Shown piece by piece: positions 31,141-39,034 of a DNA stretch of 39,938 nucleotides. Source of the stretch: Paludibacteraceae bacterium (GTDB taxonomy: Bacteria > Bacteroidota > Bacteroidia > Bacteroidales > Paludibacteraceae); contig JAKSKR010000027.1 of the NCBI GenBank assembly GCA_024401645.1, positions 1-39,938 of the forward strand, read 5' to 3'. The notes under the pieces were generated by a model. It was not told where the DNA came from. It saw only the letters and a list, made by a program, of their open reading frames with translations, and ran no database searches. Within the stretch, counting starts at the first letter, position 1; the number at the start of each line of letters is the position of its first letter. Made by a program: the position numbers and the translations under genes.

Positions 31141-32865
31141 ATGAGTTTAGAACAATTAAAACACGATTTGGCGCTTGTCTTCGACGATAATACCAAAACC
31201 GTTATTTACAAGAACTATTTAGACTGTACCATTTTGTTCTTGATTTTTTTAAGTACTCTCGAGGTTTTCTTGTCTACATTCCCAGGTGTAGTAGAAAAGT
31301 ATGGACGTGTGTTGGATTTCGTTGACATCTTCACCACCATTTTCTTCACCATCGAAGTCGCACTCCGCATTTGGACCATCGACTTGGTCGATGAAAAGTA
31401 TCAGGGTTTTTGGGGAAGAGTAAGGTACTGTTTCTCGTTTTATGGTTTGATAGATATTGTATCTACCTATTCTTATTATGTGAACATGATTACGCCATTG
31501 CCTGTTAGTACCCTAAAGGTATTGCGTGTGGCGCGTTTGTTTCGCATTTTCCGTTTCATGAAGTCGTCCCGTTTGTTGTCGGCAGCCATTGAGAACAAGA
31601 GTAAGGAGTTGTTGGTTTCGTTGCAGTTCCTTATCATCGTAACGGTCATCTTATCGTTCGTGCTTTTCTTTGCCGAACACGAATCTCAACCCGAGGTCTA
31701 TTCCAATGGTTGTGTGCCAATGTTGTGGGCCTTCATGCAGTATATTGGCGACCCTGGAGGTTTGGGCGACTATCCGCCTGTGACGCATATTGGTAAAATC
31801 ATTGCTAGTGTTATAGGTATTCTAGGCATTGCAATATTCGCGGTCCCTGCCGGCCTTATAGGGTCTGGTTTTACCGACGAGATTGAGAATGACCGACATA
31901 ATGAAAAGCTAAAGAAGGATCTTCAAAGCATGCGTTATGCCTTCAAACAAAAGCAATGCCGATTTACCAAGTTTATTCGTGTACCTAACCACGTCTCGGT
32001 TACAGACTTGCAGGCCGAATACCACCTCGACATCGACGATGTGATGGCGGTGGTTGAAGCCAATCCTACCCGGTTCCGCTTGCGCAACTTGGCAAAGGCA
32101 CGTCCGGTTGAAGAACGTCCTGAAGACAAATTGGTGGTTGAGACCTTTCCTTTCAATCGCAGCTACGGCTGTTTCATCGACCGTGGTTCAAAAGTTACTA
32201 TTGTAGCGCCTAGCAACAGCTCGGAAACAGCCATTGGACCATTCTCTTATTACTTGGCAAAGATTGGTGGATTTAATTACATCAGTAAGGAAATTGATGC
32301 TAACCCGAACTATACGACTTCTTACTATACGGTAAAGGACCAACATGCCAATTCACAGTTAGAAGACTTTCTTGGCGACTTGAAGTCGTTGAACCGTGGC
32401 GAAGATAATTGGATGATTTTCTTCATATCGTCGTGTGGTGGCGAAGAACCGCTTTACCCAACCCAGTTCCACTATGTATGCTGTTGCAAGAAGGGTGACG
32501 AAAACATCGAGGGCGAAGATGCTTCTATTCTCGACCGTGACCTTTTCCGCAAGGCTTATGCAAGCATTAGCGAAACCTTGGAAAAGGAATATGGCTACAC
32601 TTCCGACTGCCAGCGTTACCACAACACACCGAATGCAAAGACGAAGATTGAGACCATTGCAGGTGGTGGTAGCACTTGCAATGCATTCACCCTTCGTATC
32701 AACTGGAGTGTGACTTGTTGGGACATGCGTCATATTGCCGTGGCGAAAACGCTTGCCGATAAGTTTAATGAACTTTTTGAACCTGGGGTTGAAAAGAAGA
32801 TTCCTGAAGATTTGACCAAACGTGTGAAGGAAGCCGACTATGGCTACGATTTTTATAAAGACTGA
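31141..32865 (+). CDS. Six-TM voltage-gated-like channel with noncanonical pore, paralog A
   Basis: This 574-residue protein has S1 (about 29-47), S2 (60-80), S3 (97-117), a textbook S4 with R129, R132, R135, R138, K141 and R144 at every third position, S5 (157-178), a pore loop (192-214) and S6 (218-244). The fold matches the voltage-gated ion-channel superfamily. Where K+ channels have TVGYGD, this one reads PGGLGD (205-210) in MQYIGDPGGLGDYPPVT, so potassium selectivity is doubtful. A novel cytoplasmic C-terminal domain of about 330 residues follows, including VETFPFNRSYGCFIDRGSKV (333-352). It is paired with paralog B 14 bp downstream. It could form a heteromeric channel or a voltage sensor coupled to an enzymatic or ligand-binding domain. 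Confidence 0.87.
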   Translation: MSLEQLKHDLALVFDDNTKTVIYKNYLDCTILFLIFLSTLEVFLSTFPGVVEKYGRVLDFVDIFTTIFFTIEVALRIWTIDLVDEKYQGFWGRVRYCFSFYGLIDIVSTYSYYVNMITPLPVSTLKVLRVARLFRIFRFMKSSRLLSAAIENKSKELLVSLQFLIIVTVILSFVLFFAEHESQPEVYSNGCVPMLWAFMQYIGDPGGLGDYPPVTHIGKIIASVIGILGIAIFAVPAGLIGSGFTDEIENDRHNEKLKKDLQSMRYAFKQKQCRFTKFIRVPNHVSVTDLQAEYHLDIDDVMAVVEANPTRFRLRNLAKARPVEERPEDKLVVETFPFNRSYGCFIDRGSKVTIVAPSNSSETAIGPFSYYLAKIGGFNYISKEIDANPNYTTSYYTVKDQHANSQLEDFLGDLKSLNRGEDNWMIFFISSCGGEEPLYPTQFHYVCCCKKGDENIEGEDASILDRDLFRKAYASISETLEKEYGYTSDCQRYHNTPNAKTKIETIAGGGSTCNAFTLRINWSVTCWDMRHIAVAKTLADKFNELFEPGVEKKIPEDLTKRVKEADYGYDFYKD

Positions 32866-32879
32866 CAAACAACAATAAA

Positions 32880-34664
32880 ATGAACATACGGAAACTGAAA
32901 GAAAATTTAGCACTTGTCTTCGACGACAATTCCAATACCGTTATTTACAAGAACTATTTAGACTACACTATTTGGGGATTTATCCTGCTCAGCACTGTCG
33001 AGATCTTCCTATCGACTTACCAAGGCATCAGTGAACAGTACGGAGGTATTCTGAATTTTATTGACCTCATAACCACAGTGTTCTTCACAGTGGAGGTCTC
33101 ACTGCGCATTTGGACAATTGACCTGCTTGAGCCAAAGTACAAAGGCTTTTGGGGGCGTGTACGCTATTGCTTATCATTTTACGGACTGGTAGACTTTATT
33201 TCCACCTATTCTTACTACATCGGCTTCTTTACAGCAATACCGGTTACTGCACTTAAGGCAATGCGAGTGGCCCGACTGCTACGCATCTTCCGCTTTATGC
33301 GTTCGTTCCGCCTACTTACATCGGCCTTTGGCAACAAGGGGAAGGAGATGTTGATCTCACTTCAGTTTCTTGTGATTATCACCATCATTCTCTCTCTGGT
33401 ACTTTTCTATGCCGAAAACGAGGCGCAACCCAATGTGTATAGCGACGGACTAACGCCAGTGCTTTGGGCGTTTATGCAGTACATTGGCGACCCTGGTGGT
33501 TTTGGCAACTACCCACCCGTAACCTTTGTTGGCCGTGTAATAGCCTGCATTATTGGTGTTTTGGGTATCGCTATATTCGCAGTGCCTGCCGGACTTATCG
33601 GGTCTGGTTTTACCGACGAGATTGAAAAGGAAGAAGAAAAGGAGAGAAACGAAATAAACGCCAAAAGGATTCTCTCGGGCTTCTGGTATATAAAGAATAC
33701 CGATTCGGGCCTTTTTGTCGTGCCACGCTACCAACGCATGTCGTGGTTGCAAACGCGTCTGGGCCTTAGCCAAGACCAGATTATTGAAGCCGTAGCCCAC
33801 TCTCCAATTCTGCGTTTGAAAGATTTAGGAGTGGCACAGCCAAACAGTGAGCCAGTAGTGTCGGAACTGATTGTTGAAACTTTCCCTGTAAACCGTCCGT
33901 ACGGCTGTTTCATCGATCGTGGTTCAAACGTCACCATTGTTGCAACTACATCGGCCACAGAACCAAGCAACGGCAGCTTCTGTTTTTATCTGGCCCTAAT
34001 GGGTGGATTTAACTTTGTAAGTAAGGAATACGACAAGAATCCCGTACGTGTGACTTCGTTCTACAACCTTGAAGTGTCTAAAAACGAAAAGGGAGAAAAC
34101 ATTTACCTTGATGATAATATTGCGTTGTTTTTAGACGACTTGAAGAAACTTTCAAACCGCCCTAATAGTGTGGTTATTCCTATTATTGCTGCCGATGCTC
34201 GCATTACTAACGATGACCCTAAAGACGAACAACTCCACTTCCACTTCGGACAAGGCAAGAACGCCGACGGACAGCCCAATTACAATTGTGAGGGCAGAAC
34301 TCTTACGGAAGAAAGCGTTCCGATCTTCGACAAGATGTACAAGGAGTTGGGGGAGGCGCTTGGTTCTAAATATGGCTACAAAACCGAGGTGCAGAAATAC
34401 GGATCCCTTATTAAAAATAAGAACCTACTTTACCATTTGAACAATGGATCTACAGGTTTCTGTATACGAATGGCCTGCAAAATAGTTACCTGGAACGCGA
34501 ACTATGTTGGCACTGCCAAAATAATGGCCGAACAGTTTGCCAAGCACTTCAGTCCTGAACACTATCCGCTAAACACGCCTGAAGAAATGCAGCAACCCGA
34601 CCGTGTACTACAACACGATTACGGCTACGGTTTCTTTAAAGACTTACAAACAGACAAACAGTAA
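32880..34664 (+). CDS. Six-TM voltage-gated-like channel with noncanonical pore, paralog B
   Basis: This 594-residue tandem paralog of the preceding gene is very similar through the membrane part and more diverged after it. S4 keeps R129, R132, R135, R138, R141 and R144. The pore reads PGGFGN (205-210) instead of TVGYGD, and S6 (AIFAVPAGLIGSGFTDEIE) is the same as in paralog A. The cytoplasmic region carries the shared IVETFPVNRPYGCFIDRGS (331-349) and GGFNFVSKEYDKNP, with an inserted segment about 400-480. The two genes probably arose by duplication and now encode different subunits. It is followed 5 bp later by an outer-membrane protein gene. Confidence 0.87.
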   Translation: MNIRKLKENLALVFDDNSNTVIYKNYLDYTIWGFILLSTVEIFLSTYQGISEQYGGILNFIDLITTVFFTVEVSLRIWTIDLLEPKYKGFWGRVRYCLSFYGLVDFISTYSYYIGFFTAIPVTALKAMRVARLLRIFRFMRSFRLLTSAFGNKGKEMLISLQFLVIITIILSLVLFYAENEAQPNVYSDGLTPVLWAFMQYIGDPGGFGNYPPVTFVGRVIACIIGVLGIAIFAVPAGLIGSGFTDEIEKEEEKERNEINAKRILSGFWYIKNTDSGLFVVPRYQRMSWLQTRLGLSQDQIIEAVAHSPILRLKDLGVAQPNSEPVVSELIVETFPVNRPYGCFIDRGSNVTIVATTSATEPSNGSFCFYLALMGGFNFVSKEYDKNPVRVTSFYNLEVSKNEKGENIYLDDNIALFLDDLKKLSNRPNSVVIPIIAADARITNDDPKDEQLHFHFGQGKNADGQPNYNCEGRTLTEESVPIFDKMYKELGEALGSKYGYKTEVQKYGSLIKNKNLLYHLNNGSTGFCIRMACKIVTWNANYVGTAKIMAEQFAKHFSPEHYPLNTPEEMQQPDRVLQHDYGYGFFKDLQTDKQ

Positions 34665-34669
34665 CAAAT

Positions 34670-35449
34670 ATGAAGTACATAAAATTCTTTTTGGTTGGAC
34701 TTCTTGCAATAAGTACCGCTAACATGAGCGCCCAAGAAGGAGAATCCTCTGCCGATGTAGAAATGTGTGCCGACCGTCCGGGGGCATCTACTGGAACTGG
34801 GGTGATGGGCCAGTTCCAATTTCAGTGGGAAACAGGGTTTGGTTTTGAAAACAACAAGTACAATGGTGCCGACGAGAAGACTTATACAATTAACACCTCC
34901 CTCTTCCGTTTGGGTTTGACCGATGTGGCAGAACTTCGCTTACAGGTCGATGAACAATACGTCAAGTCGGGTTCCAACGACGGCATTGGCGGTCTATGTC
35001 CGTTGGTTGTCGGTACAAAGGTCAAGTTGTTTAATGGTTATAAGGCTGTTCCTCAAGTAGCCATGCTTTGCAACTTAACCATTCCTTCTGGTAAGGACGA
35101 ATTCAAGTCCGAGCATTTAGCTCCATCGCTCTATCTCTTGTTCGACAATCAGTTGTGCGACAAGTGGAGCCTTGGCTACAATGTAGGTGGTGAATGGGAT
35201 GGCGAGAGCAGTCATGCCACTACTTTTGTAGCTCTTTGTTTGGGCTATTCCATCTGCGACAAGTTAAGTGCATTTGTCGAAAATTACGATTATTTCCATT
35301 CGGAATGTAAACCGGTTTGGATGACCGAGTTTGGCTTTGCTTGGCAGGTGGCTAAACGAGTTCAGCTCGACGTGGCAGGTGACCTCAACTTACGCGATCC
35401 GGGCAAGCAATATGCTGTTAGTTGCGGCTTGGCTTGGCTCATTAATTAA
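34670..35449 (+). CDS. Outer-membrane protein of the phenol-degradation MetA-like family
   Basis: This 259-residue protein has a signal peptide (about 1-21, ending ANMSAQ) followed by a barrel-like chain. CADRPGASTGTGVMGQFQFQ and WETGFGFE match the opening of the PF13557 'putative MetA-pathway' outer-membrane family (usually T-D-R-P-...-E-T-G-F). Alternating strands continue to a C-terminal strand ending in AWLIN. It is presumably an outer-membrane pore or transporter of unknown substrate. The ATG is only 5 bp after the stop of channel B, so its synthesis is coupled to the channel genes and it may form the outer-membrane partner of the inner-membrane channel. Confidence 0.82.
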   Translation: MKYIKFFLVGLLAISTANMSAQEGESSADVEMCADRPGASTGTGVMGQFQFQWETGFGFENNKYNGADEKTYTINTSLFRLGLTDVAELRLQVDEQYVKSGSNDGIGGLCPLVVGTKVKLFNGYKAVPQVAMLCNLTIPSGKDEFKSEHLAPSLYLLFDNQLCDKWSLGYNVGGEWDGESSHATTFVALCLGYSICDKLSAFVENYDYFHSECKPVWMTEFGFAWQVAKRVQLDVAGDLNLRDPGKQYAVSCGLAWLIN

Positions 35450-35579
35450 TCAACGTGAAGCTCGTTAGTTCGCGCGTTACTACTACACACAAAGTTTCAT
35501 TCGGTGTTGTGACTGTTATATCAGCCGCTAATACTATAAACATGTTTGAGTACCGCTATTCCCTAATCAACTTCTATCA

Positions 35580-35620
35580 AGCGGTGGCACGACAAATGCC
35601 ACCGCTTTTTGTTATATTTG
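35580..35620 (+). promoter_or_regulatory. Terminator plus promoter before AAA/nuclease copy 1
   Basis: Hairpin AGCGGTGGCA / TGCCACCGCT (35580-35589 and 35597-35606) with a T-tract is followed directly by TATATTTG (35613-35620), a TAnnTTTG -7 element, 16 bp before the ATG. It ends the channel unit and starts the array. The remaining 35450-35579 spacer shows no ORF. Confidence 0.75.
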
Positions 35621-35636
35621 CAAAAAATAGAAGAAT

Positions 35637-37217
35637 ATGGGTGTATATGTCAATAAAAGCAGCGCTGGTTTTAAGGCGGCGCGCAAGTCGGAGTATGTCG
35701 ACAAGTCGCGCATGATTGCCATCACCAATCAGTTGCTCGATTCAAAGCAGAGCCTGATGTGTGTCAGTCGTCCGCGCCGCTTCGGTAAGTCGATGGCGTT
35801 GGAAATGCTGTGCGCCTATTATTGCGAGGCTTACGATTCTTCTCCCCTTTTTAAAGATTTGCAGATCGCGTCCGATGACAGCTACCAGGAATATTTAAAC
35901 AAGTTCCCTGTCATTAGTCTTGACATGACTAATTTTCTGACACGTGGAGATGATAACTCTACCATTGTGTCGCGCATTCAAAGCTCGGTCATTGCCGAGT
36001 TGAATGGACTTTATGGCGCCGATTATGACTTGACAACCCCCTTAATGACGGTGCTGGAATCTATAGTTGCTAAAACCCAACAGAAATTTATTTTCCTTAT
36101 TGATGAATGGGATGCCATTTGCCGTGAATTGGAAGATAACGATAGATTGATGAACGACTACGTCAATTTGTTGCGTAGCTTGTTCAAGTCTTCTTCAACT
36201 CCCGAGGTATTCTCTCTAGTTTACATGACGGGTATTCTCCCTATCATAAAGTACAACACCCAGTCGGCGCTGAATGCATTCCACGAATATTCCATGGTGA
36301 CACCTGGAAAGTTGGCGCCTTATATTGGATTCACAAATGCTGAAGTGCAGACGTTGTGTGAGAAGTATGGAATGTCTTATGCGGAAATGAAAAACTGGTA
36401 TGATGGCTACAATTTGAAAGGTGTTGGTTCCATCTATAACTCTAACAGTGTAATTACCGCCATCGATAATGAAAAATGTACCGGTTATTGGACGAAAACT
36501 GCGGCTTACGATTCAGTCTCGTCTTACATCAGCATGAATTTTGAAGGCTTGCGCGACGACATCATTATCATGCTTGGTGGTGGTAGGGTGCGTGTAGATA
36601 CGTCGAGCTTTTGTAACCAGATGCACAAGGTCAATTCCAAAGACGATATATTTACGGCTTTAATCCACCTGGGTTATTTGGCATACGACGATGATGGCGG
36701 TTTTGCCCGAATTCCGAATTTAGAGGTCGCTGGCGAATTCCGTAATGCCGTCAGGGACTGTAAATGGAACGTTTTGTCCAGTGCGCTTCGTGCGTCGGAA
36801 GACTTGCTGGATGCAACAATAGAAGGAAAGGCTGATATGGTTGCCGACACGTTGGAAAGGATTCACGAGGAATCTTCTTCTATCCTTCAGTATAACGACG
36901 AAAACTCGTTAGCCTGTGCGTTGACCATTGCCTACTATACTGCCCGCATGTATTACATGGTGGTAAGGGAAATGCCTGCCGGCAAAGGCTTTGCCGATTT
37001 GGTCCTGCTGCCAAGCGGCAATCAGGTAGGGCGTAAGCCTGCCATGGTCATTGAACTGAAATATGACCAGACTGTAGACTCGGCAATAAGCCAAATTAAG
37101 CAACAAAACTACCCTCAAGCCTTACAAGGCTACACTGGCGATTTGTTGTTGGTTGGGGTTAACTACAATAAAGCCGATAAAAAGCACGAGTGTAAGATTG
37201 AGCACATGCAGCTATAA
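35637..37217 (+). CDS. AAA-ATPase/PD-(D/E)XK nuclease protein (DUF1703 type), array copy 1
   Basis: This 526-residue protein has an AAA-ATPase-like domain (about 5-260): Walker A RPRRFGKS (45-52) and Walker B FIFLIDEWDA (151-160). A helical linker and a C-terminal PD-(D/E)XK nuclease-like domain (DUF1703) follow, with Asp454, Glu473-x-Lys475 and Gln486 (GFADLVLL, MVIELKYD, ISQIKQQNY). These AAA_ATPase-like/DUF1703 proteins are abundant in Bacteroidales, mostly uncharacterised, and sometimes suspected of acting on mobile DNA. It is the first of three head-to-tail copies; its central segment (about 93-280) differs from copy 2. A promoter lies 16 bp upstream. Confidence 0.9.
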   Translation: MGVYVNKSSAGFKAARKSEYVDKSRMIAITNQLLDSKQSLMCVSRPRRFGKSMALEMLCAYYCEAYDSSPLFKDLQIASDDSYQEYLNKFPVISLDMTNFLTRGDDNSTIVSRIQSSVIAELNGLYGADYDLTTPLMTVLESIVAKTQQKFIFLIDEWDAICRELEDNDRLMNDYVNLLRSLFKSSSTPEVFSLVYMTGILPIIKYNTQSALNAFHEYSMVTPGKLAPYIGFTNAEVQTLCEKYGMSYAEMKNWYDGYNLKGVGSIYNSNSVITAIDNEKCTGYWTKTAAYDSVSSYISMNFEGLRDDIIIMLGGGRVRVDTSSFCNQMHKVNSKDDIFTALIHLGYLAYDDDGGFARIPNLEVAGEFRNAVRDCKWNVLSSALRASEDLLDATIEGKADMVADTLERIHEESSSILQYNDENSLACALTIAYYTARMYYMVVREMPAGKGFADLVLLPSGNQVGRKPAMVIELKYDQTVDSAISQIKQQNYPQALQGYTGDLLLVGVNYNKADKKHECKIEHMQL

Positions 37218-37237
37218 TGCATTAAACAATAAAAACG

Positions 37238-37319
37238 AAATGGCAATGCGACGTAAAAGTGCATTGCCATTTTCTTTGATAGTTTAGCGGTGACACGCCA
37301 CCGCTTTTTGTTATATTTG
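37238..37319 (+). promoter_or_regulatory. Array spacer: two terminators and a promoter
   Basis: Hairpin 1 is AAATGGCAATGC / GCATTGCCATTT (37238-37249 and 37261-37272). Hairpin 2 is AGCGGTG / CACCGCT (37286-37292 and 37299-37305) with TTTTTG. Directly after it is TATATTTG (37312-37319), the -7 element of copy 2. Each copy is thus insulated and separately started. Confidence 0.8.
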
Positions 37320-37335
37320 CAAAAAATAGAAGAAT

Positions 37336-38916
37336 ATGGGTGTATATGTCAATAAAAGCAGCGCTGGTTTTAAGGCGGCGCGCAAGTCGGAGTATGTCGA
37401 CAAGTCGCGCATGATTGCCATCACCAATCAGTTGCTCGATTCAAAGCAGAGCCTGATGTGTGTCAGTCGTCCGCGCCGCTTCGGTAAGTCGATGGCGTTG
37501 GAAATGCTGTGCGCCTATTATTGCGAGGCTTACGATTCTTCTCCCCTTTTTAAAGATTTGCAGATCGCGTCCGATGACAGCTACCAGGAATATTTAAACA
37601 AGTTCCCTGTCATATACATTGACATTACTGAATTTTTGACAGATGGAACTCCACATAAAGACATAGTAAAGCATCTTCAGCAGTCGGTAATAGAGGATTT
37701 GAATGAGACTTTTGGCGAATGTTATGATAAGAACGAACCTTTAATGAAGGTGCTTCGTAAATATGTCGTTAAAACTGGCAAGAAACTAATCTTCCTTATT
37801 GACGAATGGGATGCCCTTTGCCGTGAATATGAAGGTGAGGCTGATTTAATGGAAGAATATGTTGAACTATTGCGTAGCTTGTTCAAGTCTTCTTCAACTC
37901 CCGAGGTATTCTCTCTGGTTTACATGACGGGTATTCTCCCTATCATAAAGTATAACACCCAGTCGGCATTAAATAATTTTGATGAATATTCTATGGTTGC
38001 GCCTGGTGCATTAGCCCCTTATATTGGTTTAACTAACGATGAGGTGAATGCTCTATGTGAAAAACACGGAATGCCAATCTCTGACATGAAGAATTGGTAC
38101 GATGGTTATCGTTTGCAAGATGTGGGCTCCATCTATAATTCTAATAGCGTGATGACGGCCTTGAGGCATCGTAAGTGTACGGGCTATTGGACGAAAACTG
38201 CGGCTTACGATTCAGTCTCGTCTTACATCAGCATGAATTTTGAAGGCTTGCGCGACGACATCATTATCATGCTTGGTGGTGGTAGGGTGCGTGTAGATAC
38301 GTCGAGCTTTTGTAACCAGATGCACAAGGTCAATTCCAAAGACGATATATTTACGGCTTTAATCCACCTGGGTTATTTGGCATACGACGATGATGGCGGT
38401 TTTGCCCGAATTCCGAATTTAGAGGTCGCTGGCGAATTCCGTAATGCCGTCAGGGACTGTAAATGGAACGTTTTGTCCAGTGCGCTTCGTGCGTCGGAAG
38501 ACTTGCTGGATGCAACAATAGAAGGAAAGGCTGATATGGTTGCCGACACGTTGGAAAGGATTCACGAGGAATCTTCTTCTATCCTTCAGTATAACGACGA
38601 AAACTCGTTAGCCTGTGCGTTGACCATTGCCTACTATACTGCCCGCATGTATTACATGGTGGTAAGGGAAATGCCTGCCGGCAAAGGCTTTGCCGATTTG
38701 GTCCTGCTGCCAAGCGGCAATCAGGTAGGGCGTAAGCCTGCCATGGTCATTGAACTGAAATATGACCAGACTGTAGACTCGGCAATAAGCCAAATTAAGC
38801 AACAAAACTACCCTCAAGCCTTACAAGGCTACACTGGCGATTTGTTGTTGGTTGGGGTTAACTACAATAAAGCCGATAAAAAGCACGAGTGTAAGATTGA
38901 GCACATGCAGCTATAA
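37336..38916 (+). CDS. AAA-ATPase/PD-(D/E)XK nuclease protein (DUF1703 type), array copy 2
   Basis: This 526-residue protein has the same architecture as copy 1. Residues 1-92 are identical to copy 1, and everything from about residue 281 to the end (YWTKTAAYDSVSSYISMNFE onward) is also identical. In between, the protein is a different variant (for example VIYIDITEFLTDGTPHKDIV instead of copy 1's VISLDMTNFLTRGDDNSTIV), with an island of identity around RSLFKSSSTPEVFSLVYMTG. The Walker B segment is LIFLIDEWDALCREYE. All catalytic residues are kept, so the gene appears functional. The segmental pattern indicates recombination between copies rather than uniform divergence. Confidence 0.9.
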   Translation: MGVYVNKSSAGFKAARKSEYVDKSRMIAITNQLLDSKQSLMCVSRPRRFGKSMALEMLCAYYCEAYDSSPLFKDLQIASDDSYQEYLNKFPVIYIDITEFLTDGTPHKDIVKHLQQSVIEDLNETFGECYDKNEPLMKVLRKYVVKTGKKLIFLIDEWDALCREYEGEADLMEEYVELLRSLFKSSSTPEVFSLVYMTGILPIIKYNTQSALNNFDEYSMVAPGALAPYIGLTNDEVNALCEKHGMPISDMKNWYDGYRLQDVGSIYNSNSVMTALRHRKCTGYWTKTAAYDSVSSYISMNFEGLRDDIIIMLGGGRVRVDTSSFCNQMHKVNSKDDIFTALIHLGYLAYDDDGGFARIPNLEVAGEFRNAVRDCKWNVLSSALRASEDLLDATIEGKADMVADTLERIHEESSSILQYNDENSLACALTIAYYTARMYYMVVREMPAGKGFADLVLLPSGNQVGRKPAMVIELKYDQTVDSAISQIKQQNYPQALQGYTGDLLLVGVNYNKADKKHECKIEHMQL

Positions 38917-38936
38917 TGCATTAAACAATAAAAACG

Positions 38937-39018
38937 AAATGGCAATGCGACGTAAAAGTGCATTGCCATTTTCTTTGATAGTTTAGCGGTGACACGCCAC
39001 CGCTTTTTGTTATATTTG
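38937..39018 (+). promoter_or_regulatory. Array spacer: two terminators and a promoter (second copy)
   Basis: This spacer has the same sequence as the one at 37238-37319, shifted by exactly 1,699 bp: hairpins at 38937-38971 and 38985-39004, and TATATTTG at 39011-39018, 16 bp before the copy 3 start. Confidence 0.8.
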
Positions 39019-39034
39019 CAAAAAATAGAAGAAT

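Noticed and set aside
31141..32865. Ordinary potassium channel
   Set aside because: The TVGYGD selectivity filter is absent. The aligned position reads PGGLGD.
35455..35636. Short open frame over the spacer and the start of copy 1 of the array
   Set aside because: It runs through the terminator hairpin and promoter and overlaps the real gene in another frame.
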